NCBI GenBank assembly: GCA_028819435.1
Contig: JAPPLK010000029.1
Span: forward strand, 1-63,223
Origin: Nitrospira sp.
GTDB lineage: Bacteria; Nitrospirota; Nitrospiria; Nitrospirales; UBA8639
Direction of reading: 5' to 3'
Length of the DNA stretch: 63,223 nt
Of this stretch, positions 1 to 9,181 are shown in pieces (the stretch's first letter is position 1; each line of letters starts with the position of its first letter). The notes under the pieces are model-generated. The model saw only the letters and a program-made list of their open reading frames with translations. It had not been told where the DNA came from and searched no databases. A program made the position numbers and the translations under genes.

Positions 1-1469
1 TCGTCATGATCCATGTCATGGTCGTCGTCTCCGCGAAGGAACGCGAACAACTGGTTCTTGTTCCTCGTCGTCGTTCCGTCGAACTGGAAGCCGGCTTTGA
101 TCATGTGCTGGGAATTGAGCGCGTGCGTGTAATCGAGCCGTACACCTCCGGCATAGGCCCACCGATCCTGATTGGCTGCGGAAGTCGCACCGGCGTGGCC
201 ATGGGCGTCTTCGCCGCCCGAATAGGCCAGGACGTTATAGGGATCGGTGGTGAACGTCGCCCGGCTGTGCCGGAAGTAACCGGCTACGCTCACGAACTGC
301 GTGGCATTCATGTCGTGTCGCCACACCAGGTGCGAGTACTGGTTGCTCTCCAACTGGTTTTCATCAATCTGTTCCGAAGGCGCTGGCGTGAAATTCGCAT
401 CGGTGTGGTCCTGGATCAGATCGACAACATGCTGATTTTGCATTTGCCCCGGTTCCGTGGGAATCTCCGAGTCCGCCACGCTGTTCAGGAGCAGCCAGGT
501 GACGTTATTGCGGTTGTCAATCTGGTAATCGCCACGCAGGAAGGTCTGGTTGGATTCGCCGTCCCCGTGAAAGATCGACTGGCCCAACGTGGGCGGATCA
601 ATCGCCCGGTTGGTCGTCTTATAGTTGTTCATCACGTAATATCGGAATTTGTCCCCTACCATCCCTCCGTATTCAAACGACGGCAGCACGGTCTCGTTCG
701 AGCCGCCGAATACGCCGATTGACCCGAAGCCTTCTTTGGTGCCGCTTTTACTGGTGATGTCGATGACGGCGGTTGTCCTGACCCCGTATTGGGCCTCCAA
801 GCCGCCCAGCAAGATGTCCGCCCGCTCCCAGGCACGGGGGGAAAGCAGGTCCGTGAACTGGCTCGTGACGGTGTCCGGAATCGGTACGCCGTCGATCCGG
901 AATTGGAGATTCGCATGCTCCTGCCGGATATGCACTTGTTTAAGGCTGCCGGAGATTGCACTGGGGATCGTCGCCAGGACGTCGTGCAGGTCCACGTTGT
1001 TCCCCCGGGGCAGGGCTTCGATGTCCTTCCGGCTGACGGAATAGGTCTCACCGGACGAGTTGGGCTTGACGGGAGTGAGGGGCGCCACGATTTCCAAGGC
1101 CACGTCCTTGGTTTCCGTCAGGGTCAACACCATGGGGTCCGGCGCTTCTTGACTGATTTCGATCACCACGTGCTCGCTCCGGTAGGTATCCTGGACGGCC
1201 TGCACGGAAAACACGCCGTCGCGCGGGGTAATCAGTATGAACGCGCCGGCATCGGTCGTTGTTGCCGACGTCACCAACGTCCCTTCCTTGTCCCGCAGTT
1301 CCACCGTGGCTTGTGCCACGCGACGCAAATCCGCATTCTGCGCGTACCCGGTTATCGTCTGGCTGGCCGAAGCGGCGTAGCCGTCCAGCGGCATTCCCCA
1401 AAGCAGTGCAAGGACAACTCCAAGGAGGACCCATGCCCGCCTGATGGATTCAGTCGTTAAACTCGTCAT
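1..1469 (-). CDS. TonB-dependent receptor with N-terminal carboxypeptidase-regulatory-like domain (3' part outside window)
   Basis: Reading the minus strand from the ATG at 1469 gives an open frame running off the window start, about 489 residues seen. A signal peptide (residues about 10-32, ending near GYAAS) is followed by a beta-sandwich regulatory domain (about 38-110, TITGYAQNADLRRVAQATVE) and a plug domain with DLHDVLATIPS, FRIDGVPIP and LGGLEAQYG. The remainder is start of the outer-membrane barrel (YYVMNNYKTTNRA). Such receptors import siderophores, cobalamin or other ligands using TonB energy. The substrate cannot be told. A GGAG lies six bases before the start. No TonB box was sought in detail. 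The 190 bases up to hemD show nothing definite. Confidence 0.85.
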   Translation of the reverse strand, partial: MTSLTTESIRRAWVLLGVVLALLWGMPLDGYAASASQTITGYAQNADLRRVAQATVELRDKEGTLVTSATTTDAGAFILITPRDGVFSVQAVQDTYRSEHVVIEISQEAPDPMVLTLTETKDVALEIVAPLTPVKPNSSGETYSVSRKDIEALPRGNNVDLHDVLATIPSAISGSLKQVHIRQEHANLQFRIDGVPIPDTVTSQFTDLLSPRAWERADILLGGLEAQYGVRTTAVIDITSKSGTKEGFGSIGVFGGSNETVLPSFEYGGMVGDKFRYYVMNNYKTTNRAIDPPTLGQSIFHGDGESNQTFLRGDYQIDNRNNVTWLLLNSVADSEIPTEPGQMQNQHVVDLIQDHTDANFTPAPSEQIDENQLESNQYSHLVWRHDMNATQFVSVAGYFRHSRATFTTDPYNVLAYSGGEDAHGHAGATSAANQDRWAYAGGVRLDYTHALNSQHMIKAGFQFDGTTTRNKNQLFAFLRGDDDHDMDHD

Positions 1470-1661
1470 CGAATATCTCCCTCTATTGTAGGAGCGAATC
1501 TCCACGTCCGCCCTGAGTTGAATCGTTCCACCCTCATTTCTGAAAAGGGCTTTATACACGGCAGGCTCATGTCCTCTGATCTATTTTCAACGAATTGTCG
1601 AAAATCGTTCATGAAATGCCATAATGCGATGAGAGAATGGGATGGGAGAAGAAAATTGTCA

Positions 1662-2516
1662 TCATTTGTGAGTGATAATCTCTGCGGCGTGTTCGCTGGC
1701 TTCTTTCACGAGGGTCCCCATCCTGGCATGGGAGGGTTCGAAGTCAACGGGAAAGTGATGGTGCCGGAGCCGCTGGCTGGTGACTTGGCCGATCGAGGCG
1801 ACCATGGTTTTTGCCAGTGCGTCACGGAAGGTTGCGAGTTCATCGGTTGCATCGAGCAATTTCACAATATGATCGACTTGTACCGCGCTTGTGAACAACA
1901 GGACGGACACGTTCCCGTCCACAATGCTGCGGAGCGTTTGTTTGAGCGGCTCTACGTCATCGGGAAGAGCCCACCGGTACACCGCCACGCTCGTCACCCG
2001 GGCCCCCCGCTCGATCAGTCCCTGCGCCAGGTCCGTGTTCGCCGTCCCGTATTCCTGAATGGCAATCCGGAGCCCCGTGAGTCCATCGGGCTTCCAAGCA
2101 TCCAGGGTGCTAAGGATGTCCCGCCAGGTATTGGGTTCCGGCACGGTGATATGGGGTTTCAATCCCAACTCCTTCAAGGCTGCAACGGGTTTCGGCCCGC
2201 GGCACACGAGGGTGGTCTTCGTCAGGGCTTGTTGGATCGCGTCGAGCGGAAACCGTGTTTTCCAGACGTCCACCAGCGTCCTGGTGCCCACGCCCGTCAG
2301 GAGAATCAGCAGGTCCACGTCCCCGGCCATGAGGTTCGCCGCGAAATCCAAGGCTTCGGCATTATTTTCCAGGGGAACTTCTTGTAAGGATGGCGCGACC
2401 AGGGACTTCCCTCCATGCCGGGCAATCAGTTTGGCCATCTGATCGGCCATCCGGCTTTCGAAGGCGGCAACCGTCATTCCGGCGAATCCGCTCGTTGCAT
2501 CCGATTCAGTGTTCAT
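1662..2516 (-). CDS. hemD: Uroporphyrinogen-III synthase
   Basis: The product (284 aa) has the two-domain HemD pattern: an early GMTVAAFESRMADQMAKL segment, then LILLTGVGTRTLVDVW, RGPKPVAALKELGL and a late VLLFTSAVQVDHIVKLL followed by VASIGQVTSQRLR. These are the family's weakly conserved motifs. HemD cyclises hydroxymethylbilane with inversion of ring D, giving uroporphyrinogen III for haem, sirohaem and cobalamin synthesis in the cytoplasm. The open frame extends 53 codons upstream into the preceding gene, but the ATG at 2516 lies just after that gene's stop and gives the family-like N-terminus. It follows a lipoprotein gene by 11 bases, so co-transcription is likely. Confidence 0.85.
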   Translation of the reverse strand: MNTESDATSGFAGMTVAAFESRMADQMAKLIARHGGKSLVAPSLQEVPLENNAEALDFAANLMAGDVDLLILLTGVGTRTLVDVWKTRFPLDAIQQALTKTTLVCRGPKPVAALKELGLKPHITVPEPNTWRDILSTLDAWKPDGLTGLRIAIQEYGTANTDLAQGLIERGARVTSVAVYRWALPDDVEPLKQTLRSIVDGNVSVLLFTSAVQVDHIVKLLDATDELATFRDALAKTMVASIGQVTSQRLRHHHFPVDFEPSHARMGTLVKEASEHAAEIITHK

Positions 2517-2527
2517 GAGGGTAATCC

Positions 2528-3706
2528 CTACTTGGAAATGGCGATAGGCAACGAGGGGATTTGAGAAATATCGGTCACGGTGAGGTGATACAGTTGATAC
2601 AAGAGGTCGAAGGCTTCGTGATTCCACAGGTCGAACGCTTCTCCTTCCGCGGACTCCTGATCGATGTAATACCACAACCCGCGTTTCTGAGCGGAGATGA
2701 TGGCTCCTTCGGGTTGTGTGCGTGACTCCCGGATGGTCAGCGTCCTGGCCGGATTGACGGCCACCGGGCCCGTTCGCGGGTCGGGGTCCACGTGAAACTC
2801 CGGTTCCTCGGTAATCCCTTGCCCGATAAATCTTAAGATTGTCTTAAAGCTGCGCAATTTGATTTCCCCGAACATGGGAAAATTACCGCCCGGATGGTCC
2901 GGTCGAATATTGACCAGGATATGATTGCGAGGGAAGCGTTCCGCTTGGCGGTGTAACGCCAGTCGTTCATTATTGGAAAGCATATTCGGATCATAGTTGG
3001 TCATCACGATCCGTCCGGTCTTTCGTTGGTCTCCGTCGGTGAATTGAAGCCGGTTAATAAACAGATGTCGTTCGGACTGGAGCCATGACAGATGCATCAC
3101 CCGCTGCCGGAACTCCCGGTATCCCTCTTGCCGTTGAGGCTGGTTCAACAAGAAACGTTGTCGGCCATCGTTGTCTTCGAGAATGATCCCTCGAGACACC
3201 AGACGAAAGAGGATGGAGGGATCGATCCCCTGTTGCCCCAGGAACAAGATAGCCTCCTCGGTAATCGGGGTCAGCAGGCGCGTGGTAAATTCTTTGCCTT
3301 GAATCGGGATAATCGTCACGGTGGGGTTTTCCGCGGCGGAGCTGCCCAACGTCAAAGACAACGAGTCGGCGCCGGGGGCGCCGGCCAGTAATCCCGTCAG
3401 GCCGGAGTTGACGCGGAAATCAAAGGTCGCGGCAATATTGGAGACGGCCGTGAAATGAATCGGCTCATGGTAACGGGTGCGGGCAATATTGAGCAGCAGG
3501 AGTTCGGTTTCGATCCGGTTGACCGTCCAATCGTATTCCAGCACGGCACGATGCATGGCCACCGGTGAGGCGCATCCACTCCAGGGCAGGCCCATGCACC
3601 ACAGGACGGACGCCAGCATCACGGCGGTACGAGCCTGATGCCTGCGGCCCGGTGGGGAATCCCGGCGAGCAATGAATCCGTTTGTTGCAACCGGTTGAAT
3701 GTTCAT
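2528..3706 (-). CDS. Putative lipoprotein of unknown function
   Basis: 392 residues. The N-terminus has an arginine-rich stretch, a hydrophobic segment (about 27-43) and a possible lipobox (PWSGC, Cys about 46), which suggests an exported lipoprotein. A later start at a methionine near residue 30 would give a more normal signal length. The mature part contains an ETELLLLNIARTRYHEPIHF segment and a domain ending in LYQLYHLTVTDISQIPSLPIA. I recognise no named family. It precedes hemD in the same direction. The frame is long and free of interruptions, so it is a real gene. Confidence 0.7.
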   Translation of the reverse strand: MNIQPVATNGFIARRDSPPGRRHQARTAVMLASVLWCMGLPWSGCASPVAMHRAVLEYDWTVNRIETELLLLNIARTRYHEPIHFTAVSNIAATFDFRVNSGLTGLLAGAPGADSLSLTLGSSAAENPTVTIIPIQGKEFTTRLLTPITEEAILFLGQQGIDPSILFRLVSRGIILEDNDGRQRFLLNQPQRQEGYREFRQRVMHLSWLQSERHLFINRLQFTDGDQRKTGRIVMTNYDPNMLSNNERLALHRQAERFPRNHILVNIRPDHPGGNFPMFGEIKLRSFKTILRFIGQGITEEPEFHVDPDPRTGPVAVNPARTLTIRESRTQPEGAIISAQKRGLWYYIDQESAEGEAFDLWNHEAFDLLYQLYHLTVTDISQIPSLPIAISK

Positions 3707-3776
3707 CGGAGTGTATTGTCCCTTCGAAAGGTTCAGGGCGGGTTCTCTCCCAGTGAGAGAGGGAAACCCGTTTCGT

Positions 3777-3916
3777 TCCCCTCCTTTGTAAGGAGGGGTG
3801 AGGGGAGGTAGAGGTAGGACGGGGAAACCCCATACTCCATGGAAGTGCGACTCTACCCCACCTGACCTCCCCTTACAAAGGGGAGGAAAAAGGCAGTGTC
3901 AATGAATTAGTGAACA
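3777..3916. repeat. Dispersed inverted-repeat element (TTTGTAAGG family), copy 1
   Basis: Two arms in opposite orientation each carry a short palindrome (CCTCCTTTGTAAGGAGGGG and CCTTACAAAGG) followed by GGGGAGGTAGAG or its complement CTCTACCCCACC. The right side ends with a TGTCAATGAATTAGTGAACA tail. The same design occurs at 4504-4725, 46419-46535 and as a half element at 45123-45199. A short CTCTCCCAGTGAGAGAGGG palindrome lies at about 3742-3762. With the plain bases up to 4038 it fills the gap between the divergent lipoprotein and VOC genes. It looks like a non-coding MITE or REP-type element. Confidence 0.75.
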
Positions 3917-4038
3917 TTTACAATTGCGCGATGGTACCACACGGCCCGCCCCATGGGGAACAATGATCGCCGGCGGGGTTGCTCCACTCAACGCGCCCCG
4001 TTAAGATGACGGTCCTGTAGCGGGGAACGAGGATCAGC

Positions 4039-4470
4039 ATGTCCGAACAACAGGATCTTCCGCCGGGGAAAGGCTTCCGTCACGTGGCCTTGAACGTGAC
4101 GGACGTGGAGGTCTCGAAAACGTTCTATCAGACCTGGTTCGGGATGAGGATCGTCTGGGAACCCGATGCCGGGAACGTGTACATGAGTTCCGGGGTCGAT
4201 AACCTGGCACTGCATCAGATTCCGAAGGAGAGGGTGTCGGCTGACCATCAAGGGCAATTCCTCGACCACGTGGGGTTTGTCATGGATTCACCGGAAACCG
4301 TGGACCAACTGTATGAACGGGTCGTTCAGGCGGGCGTCGAGATTATCCATCACCCCAAACTCCATCGGGACGGCAGTTATTCGTTTTATCTTGCGGACCC
4401 CGACCGCATCGTTATCCAGGTTTTATACGAACCCACCATCAGTCCGATTCGGTTTTCAACGGAGACGTAA
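4039..4470 (+). CDS. VOC (glyoxalase/dioxygenase) superfamily protein
   Basis: A 143-residue protein with the paired beta-alpha-beta-beta-beta units of the vicinal-oxygen-chelate fold. FRHVALNVTDVEVSKTFY opens the first module (metal His about 14) and FLDHVGFVMDSPETVDQLYE the second. GSYSFYLADPDRIVIQVLY supplies the C-terminal strand with the usual acidic or metal-binding position. Family members are lactoylglutathione lyases, epimerases, extradiol dioxygenases or resistance proteins; the substrate here is unknown. It stands alone between two repeat elements. Confidence 0.8.
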   Translation: MSEQQDLPPGKGFRHVALNVTDVEVSKTFYQTWFGMRIVWEPDAGNVYMSSGVDNLALHQIPKERVSADHQGQFLDHVGFVMDSPETVDQLYERVVQAGVEIIHHPKLHRDGSYSFYLADPDRIVIQVLYEPTISPIRFSTET

Positions 4471-4503
4471 AGGAATGGCAGCACCAGGTTGCCTCATTGT
4501 ACA

Positions 4504-4725
4504 TGTTCAGTAATTCGTTGACAGAATGGTCAGCTTGGGGGCGACAGGGTTCTTTCCCTCCCCTTTGTAAGGGGAGGCCAGGTGGGGTAGAGTTACAGAC
4601 CCCAAGCGCACCGTATTGCCCACCGTACGAGACCTGCCCACTCCGGTTCCGGCTCTACCTCCCCTCGCCCCTCCTTACAAAGGAGGGGAAGGAGAAGGCG
4701 GAGATTGTCAGTGAATGACTGAACA
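4504..4725. repeat. Dispersed inverted-repeat element (TTTGTAAGG family), copy 2, most complete
   Basis: Outer inverted repeats TGTTCAGTAATTCGTTGACA (left) and TGTCAGTGAATGACTGAACA (right) flank an inner pair of arms. The left arm is CCTCCCCTTTGTAAGGGGAGG plus AGGTGGGGTAGAGT; the right is GGCTCTACCTCCCC plus CCTCCTTACAAAGGAGG. This is the fullest of the four copies in the window and fills the gap between the VOC and metallo-hydrolase genes. There is no coding capacity beyond chance frames. A non-autonomous mobile element (MITE) is the simplest reading. Confidence 0.78.
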
Positions 4726-4773
4726 CATACACCCCATGACTTGATAGTGTCACCTCTGACGCGGAAAGGCGCC

Positions 4774-6393
4774 ATGGCTCTCTGGGATCGCGTTGGCCTC
4801 AACCAGTTTGTCGGACTTCAGCCGTGGGTGTGGGTGCAACTGGAAAGCGCCGAGCCGCCGGGTCCTTTCCCCTTTATGGGCGGCGTAACCCCGGAGGTCG
4901 TGGCGAGTCTCCATGAAGTCCACGGCATTCTCATGAGTGCGGTGGAAACGGCCATCAGCGACGTGTTTGCCCATCGAACGCCGGTCGATGATCCCGCGGC
5001 CAGCCGCCGCCTGGAAGATGCCTACGCGGAAGTGGTGCAGTCCCGACCCCGGCTCCGGCAACATATCCGGTGCGGACGAAATCCCGACGGCACCTTTGTC
5101 TGGGAATTTCCCAAGGATCGTCAGAAGTCGGCGGTCATGAATTACGCCGGTCTGCGGATATTCAACGCGGCAACCCGGCAAGCCCTGCCGATGGGCTTGG
5201 ATGGTCCGCGTTCCCGTGGAGTGGGAAAACTGCTGGGTTGTTTGAACGGGACCCGGACCGTCTCGGAAATTCGCACCATTGTCACGACTGCCGGGCGCGA
5301 CGCGGAGCAGTTACTGCACCTGCTCGAGCAGCTCGACTCGCATGAATGTCTGGCCGTGACGGACCGTTCCTCCGTTCGCCAACAATGGCTCGACGCGACA
5401 CGGGACCGGGATACGGTACACCTGGGTCACGCGGCCTTGATGTACCGGCAACAGGACCGGTTTCTCTGGTTTGATCCGTGGCTGATGCCCTGGTTTGCCG
5501 AATCGCCGGTCCCCTCTTTGTGGGCGTCGTTGCTGCCGGAACCGGCCGTCGTGTTCCTGACGCACGACCACGACGACCACGTCGATCCCCGCACGTTGCT
5601 GCACTTGCCCAAGGAGGTGCCCGTGATCGTGCCCAGCCGGAAAAACCGGAAGACGTGGTATTTCGATTACCTGTCCCTGATGCGGGAACTGGGCTTTACG
5701 AACGTCATTGAATTGGCGCATGGAGAATCCTGGAGATTTGAAGGCGGGCAGGTGGCGTCGGTGCCGTTTTTCGGCGAGGACCCTTGCGACCTTGCGCTGC
5801 CGCGCAATTGCTATTTAATCAGTGACCGGGGACACAATACCCTGGTCCACGCGGACAGCGGCCCGACGAACGACGGGCATTCGGCGATCGAGGATGGGGT
5901 TATCGCCAGGCTCGTGGAGCAGCATGGTCCGATTGCCACCGTGTATGCCTCGCAGCAACAGTTGAAAGAAATTCGTTCCTACGCGGCGCACGCGAGCCTG
6001 TCCCCTCCCGGCAAGTGGCTGGAGGTGGGAGAAAACGGATTTCTCACCAACCATTACTTGGCGGAATTGATGCAACACGCCCAGGCCACGTTGTTTGTCT
6101 CGTACGCTACGGGTGGCGCCGATTGGTATCCGGACCATTTATCGTTCATGTTCAGCGATCGCAATCCGGCCAGAACGTCGTTACTCACCGCCCACTGGGA
6201 TCCCCCGGAATCCCTGCGGGACGTGCTGGCGGCATCCGGCCGTCAGTACCATCATGGCCAAGCCCTGGACGTCGTTCGGGTACCTGCGCCGGGACAGGTT
6301 CAGGTCATCCAAAAGAACGACGTTGTTTCGCCGCTTGCCCTGTATCAACTCGATCATGAAGTGCCCGCGTTCCTCAAGAGCGCTCCTCGCTAA
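4774..6393 (+). CDS. Metallo-beta-lactamase-fold hydrolase with N-terminal PqqD/RRE-like segment
   Basis: 539 residues from the ATG at 4774, chosen because AAGG lies just upstream; an in-frame TTG at 4741 has no ribosome site. The C-terminal half carries the metal-binding HxHxDH signature as VFLTHDHDDHVDPRTL, followed by VLVHADSGPTNDG-like later motifs. The N-terminal half contains LLGCLNGTRTVSEIRTIV and LLHLLEQLDSHECLAV. That pattern resembles the winged-helix PqqD/RiPP-recognition elements and the N-terminal region of the YcaO protein at 11661. The reaction is unknown. It lies 1.3 kb upstream of the RiPP locus with two housekeeping-like genes between, so involvement in peptide maturation is only a possibility. 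Confidence 0.75.
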   Translation: MALWDRVGLNQFVGLQPWVWVQLESAEPPGPFPFMGGVTPEVVASLHEVHGILMSAVETAISDVFAHRTPVDDPAASRRLEDAYAEVVQSRPRLRQHIRCGRNPDGTFVWEFPKDRQKSAVMNYAGLRIFNAATRQALPMGLDGPRSRGVGKLLGCLNGTRTVSEIRTIVTTAGRDAEQLLHLLEQLDSHECLAVTDRSSVRQQWLDATRDRDTVHLGHAALMYRQQDRFLWFDPWLMPWFAESPVPSLWASLLPEPAVVFLTHDHDDHVDPRTLLHLPKEVPVIVPSRKNRKTWYFDYLSLMRELGFTNVIELAHGESWRFEGGQVASVPFFGEDPCDLALPRNCYLISDRGHNTLVHADSGPTNDGHSAIEDGVIARLVEQHGPIATVYASQQQLKEIRSYAAHASLSPPGKWLEVGENGFLTNHYLAELMQHAQATLFVSYATGGADWYPDHLSFMFSDRNPARTSLLTAHWDPPESLRDVLAASGRQYHHGQALDVVRVPAPGQVQVIQKNDVVSPLALYQLDHEVPAFLKSAPR

Positions 6394-6459
6394 ACCTTTC
6401 TTGCCTCCGGCTGGCTAATATGATAGGAGTATGTGCTTTTTGCGACGGGAGGTCTTGTG

Positions 6460-7203
6460 ATGACCGATCAATCCATTACGATGCCTGGGATTGATGAGGA
6501 AGAGTCGTTTCCTGAATGGGTGACGGTCGTTGGATTGAAAATCCGCGACCATGGTGAGGTCAAAATGGCCCGGACGACCGATTCCACCTTGAAGGCCGGT
6601 GACCACGTGCTCCTGGACCTGGAGAACGATACGACCTACGGCACCATCTTTTCTCCGCCGCATTCTCAACCGTTCCTTCCGCCCATGCGCGTGATGCGGA
6701 GTATCCTGCGGAAGGCGACGCCGGAAGACGAAGCCGCCATTGCCCACCAGAAAGAGTTGTCCTCCTCCGGCATCGCGTTCTGTCGGGAGCGGGCTAAGGC
6801 GCTGGGTTTGCAGATGAAGTTGGTCGAAGTGTACGGGTCGCTTCGGCGGCGGGCCCTGACGTTCAGCTACACCGCGGAATCTCGCGTTGATTTTCGGCAA
6901 CTGGTCAAGGATTTGGCGCGCGAGTTCAATTGCTGGATTGAAATGCGGCAAATTTCCAGCCGGGATGAAGCTCGTCGCCTGAGCGGGGTCGATACCTGCG
7001 GGCTTGTCCTCTGCTGCGCGCGTTTTCTCACGGACTTTAAGCCGGTGAACCTCAAGTTGTCCCGTCGTGAAGCGGCGTGGTCAAATGACGCGCATCGCAT
7101 CGGGGTCTGTGGACGGTTGAAATGTTGCCTGATGTTTGAAAACGAGGATTGGCCCACCACCAAGTCGACTGGTCAGCAACTCATTCAACCCACTCGATCG
7201 TAA
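6460..7203 (+). CDS. PSP1 domain protein, RicT/YaaT-like
   Basis: 247 residues. The C-terminal half has the characteristic cysteine-rich PSP1 core: a CGLVLCCARFL segment, then FKPVNLKLSR and a GRLKCCLMFE segment. In Bacillus, RicT of this family joins an iron-sulfur-bearing complex that affects RNase Y and development; in other phyla the role is undefined. The ATG at 6460 is eight bases after GGAGG, so it is preferred over the GTG at 6433. A DsrE-like gene follows after 42 bases. Confidence 0.85.
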   Translation: MTDQSITMPGIDEEESFPEWVTVVGLKIRDHGEVKMARTTDSTLKAGDHVLLDLENDTTYGTIFSPPHSQPFLPPMRVMRSILRKATPEDEAAIAHQKELSSSGIAFCRERAKALGLQMKLVEVYGSLRRRALTFSYTAESRVDFRQLVKDLAREFNCWIEMRQISSRDEARRLSGVDTCGLVLCCARFLTDFKPVNLKLSRREAAWSNDAHRIGVCGRLKCCLMFENEDWPTTKSTGQQLIQPTRS

Positions 7204-7245
7204 TGGGGTTCTGCCCCGCAGGCAGACGGGCCCCGGTCCCAAAAG

Positions 7246-7674
7246 GTGTTCCAGGTGAGTGCCCCACCTCGTTTTATCATTTACGCCCATAACGCCACTT
7301 ATGACAAACTGCACCAGGTGGCGACCCTGGCCCTCACGGCTTCGGCCATGGGAAAAGACGTCGTGGTCGTGCTGTTGTTCTGGACCATTAGAAAGCTCGC
7401 CGAGGGGAAGCTCGATGACGTCGATTTTCCGCCGGAGTATCACCGCTACCATGATGAAGTGGCCCGCTTGCTTGCCGAACGCAAGGTTCCCCTGATTTCG
7501 GAAATGTTTGAAGAGGCGAAGAAGGTGGGGAAATTCCGTCTCATCGCGTGCAGCGCCGGCCTGGAATACATGGGCGTCGACGCGGAAGCCGTGGCCAAAC
7601 AGGTGGACGAGGTCATGGGGCTTCCCGCCATCCTTTCGCTGGCAGCCGGGGCCGAGACGACCCTGTTCGTGTAG
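7246..7674 (+). CDS. DsrE/DsrF-like family protein
   Basis: 142 residues, starting at GTG 7246 or possibly GTG 7255. The Rossmann-like pattern is that of small sulfur-relay and peroxiredoxin-like DsrE proteins: FIIYAHNATYDKLHQVATLA, then KDVVVVLLFWTIRKLAEG, then LIACSAGLEYMGVDAEAV. The single cysteine (in IACSAG) sits where many DsrE-type proteins carry their active or sulfur-carrying residue. Function here is unknown. It follows the PSP1 gene and may share its transcript; the RiPP plus arm begins 33 bases after its stop, so read-through into that arm is possible. Confidence 0.78.
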   Translation: MFQVSAPPRFIIYAHNATYDKLHQVATLALTASAMGKDVVVVLLFWTIRKLAEGKLDDVDFPPEYHRYHDEVARLLAERKVPLISEMFEEAKKVGKFRLIACSAGLEYMGVDAEAVAKQVDEVMGLPAILSLAAGAETTLFV

Positions 7675-7707
7675 CCCGCCATTTGATCGGTTTCTGGTGA
7701 AATCACC

Positions 7708-9132
7708 ATGAGCAGGAATCGGAAAGTTCTTGTGATTGGCGCCGGCATGGCGGGGTTAGGGGCCGCGTACACGCTTCGCAAGCATGAACTGGACGTCACG
7801 GTATTCGAAGCGTCACCGCATCCCGGAGGTCGAATCTTCGGAGAGGAGGTTGAAGGTTTTCATATCGATATCGGGTCGAACATTTTCATGGAAACCTATG
7901 GTACGGTCAGGCAGGTGGCCGAAGAACTCGGTGTGTCGCTCAAGCGAACGCCTGTCCCGATAAACGGCGGCGTGTACTATAACGGCAAATTTCATGGTTT
8001 CTATGGCGGCAATGGACTGAGAAACCAGTGGGAAACGGCCAAGACCATTCTGTCGTTTCAACTGCTGTCGCCGAAAGGCGTCTGGCAGGCGCTTCGGTGC
8101 ATGCGGATGCTGAATGCCCGAAGTCACGATTTGAGCTTTGACGACCATTCGCGCCTGTTGGATCTGGATATGGAAAAAAGCGCCGCCGAGTTTTTCGAAT
8201 CAAACTTCGGAACCGAGTTTCTTGAATGGCTCGTTGGACCCAACCTGAGTTGCTATACCTTTGCGCATCCGGAGCAGATTGGTGTCGCCTATGCGATGGC
8301 GATTCTTTGGCATTTCAGCTTGAATGGAGCCGCGTGGCCGATCCGCCCCGGGGGAAAAGGGAGAGGGGAGTTCATGGATGCCCTCGTACAATCCTGTGAT
8401 GAGAGCATCAGGATATCCACACCGGTCCGGCGTATCGTCCTTGAGGATGGACGGGCAAGAGGCGTGATCACGGAAGCGGGCTTCGTCCAGGCCGATGCCG
8501 TCATCTGCGCGACGACCGCCACCACGGCCCTCAAGATCGCTCCTGCCCTCCCCTCAGGCATCAGCGACGTCTTGCGTCGAGTGACCTATTCCAAGTGTTG
8601 TCGCGTGTTCTTTGGCGTGGATTCGAGTCCATTTCCCCCAGACTGGTATGCCGTGACTTTCCCGCGGCAAACCGGGGCACTCATGATCGGCATGAGCAAC
8701 TCAGCCGTGCTGGCTCCGGAGTCCGTGCCGCAAGGGAAAGCCCTTATAGACGCGCTTGTGATCGACAAGCAGGCCGAAGAATTACTCCCATTGAATGATG
8801 AGCAGGTAGGAGCACGGGTTCTTGCGGACATTCGAAAGTACGTCCCGGCGATGTCAAAAACCCCACGGTTCATCCGCGTCTATCGGTGGGATGAGGCCGT
8901 ATGCCTGGCACCCGGCGGCATGATGACGGCGCTCGCTCAAATGCGCCGGCAAAGCCTCAATCGCGTCAAAGGGTTGTTTCTCGCCGGCGAGTACATGGGG
9001 GTCCCATCGACAAACGGCGCATTGCGAAGCGGCATCGATGCTGCCGTCGACTGTGCGGCTTTTGTGACCCACCAGCCTGACCGGCCTTTTTGGAGATCTG
9101 ACAAGCCACTTGACAAAGCCTCTCCTTGGTAG
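7708..9132 (+). CDS. FAD-dependent oxidoreductase (amine oxidase/protoporphyrinogen-oxidase-like)
   Basis: 474 residues. The N-terminal dinucleotide-binding motif is VIGAGMAGLGAAYTL, followed by FEASPHPGGRI (flavin contact) and GFHIDIGSNIF. The C-terminal FAD motif is GLFLAGEYMGVPSTNGALRS, as in the amine-oxidase/PPOX/phytoene-desaturase superfamily. The middle of the protein, which decides the substrate, matches no member I can name. It is the first gene of the plus-strand RiPP arm and ends 49 bases before the AlkB-GlnE fusion. Roles worth considering are oxidation of azolines to azoles or of an isoprenoid side chain. The start has no strong ribosome site. Confidence 0.8.
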   Translation: MSRNRKVLVIGAGMAGLGAAYTLRKHELDVTVFEASPHPGGRIFGEEVEGFHIDIGSNIFMETYGTVRQVAEELGVSLKRTPVPINGGVYYNGKFHGFYGGNGLRNQWETAKTILSFQLLSPKGVWQALRCMRMLNARSHDLSFDDHSRLLDLDMEKSAAEFFESNFGTEFLEWLVGPNLSCYTFAHPEQIGVAYAMAILWHFSLNGAAWPIRPGGKGRGEFMDALVQSCDESIRISTPVRRIVLEDGRARGVITEAGFVQADAVICATTATTALKIAPALPSGISDVLRRVTYSKCCRVFFGVDSSPFPPDWYAVTFPRQTGALMIGMSNSAVLAPESVPQGKALIDALVIDKQAEELLPLNDEQVGARVLADIRKYVPAMSKTPRFIRVYRWDEAVCLAPGGMMTALAQMRRQSLNRVKGLFLAGEYMGVPSTNGALRSGIDAAVDCAAFVTHQPDRPFWRSDKPLDKASPW

Positions 9133-9181
9133 ACAATAGGCTCGATAACGAGATGTGATCCTTGGGAAGCTGGAGGTTCCC

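Noticed and set aside
6..1460. Plus-strand frames at the window start
   Set aside because: They are shadows of the TonB-dependent receptor on the minus strand, whose plug-domain motifs are unambiguous.
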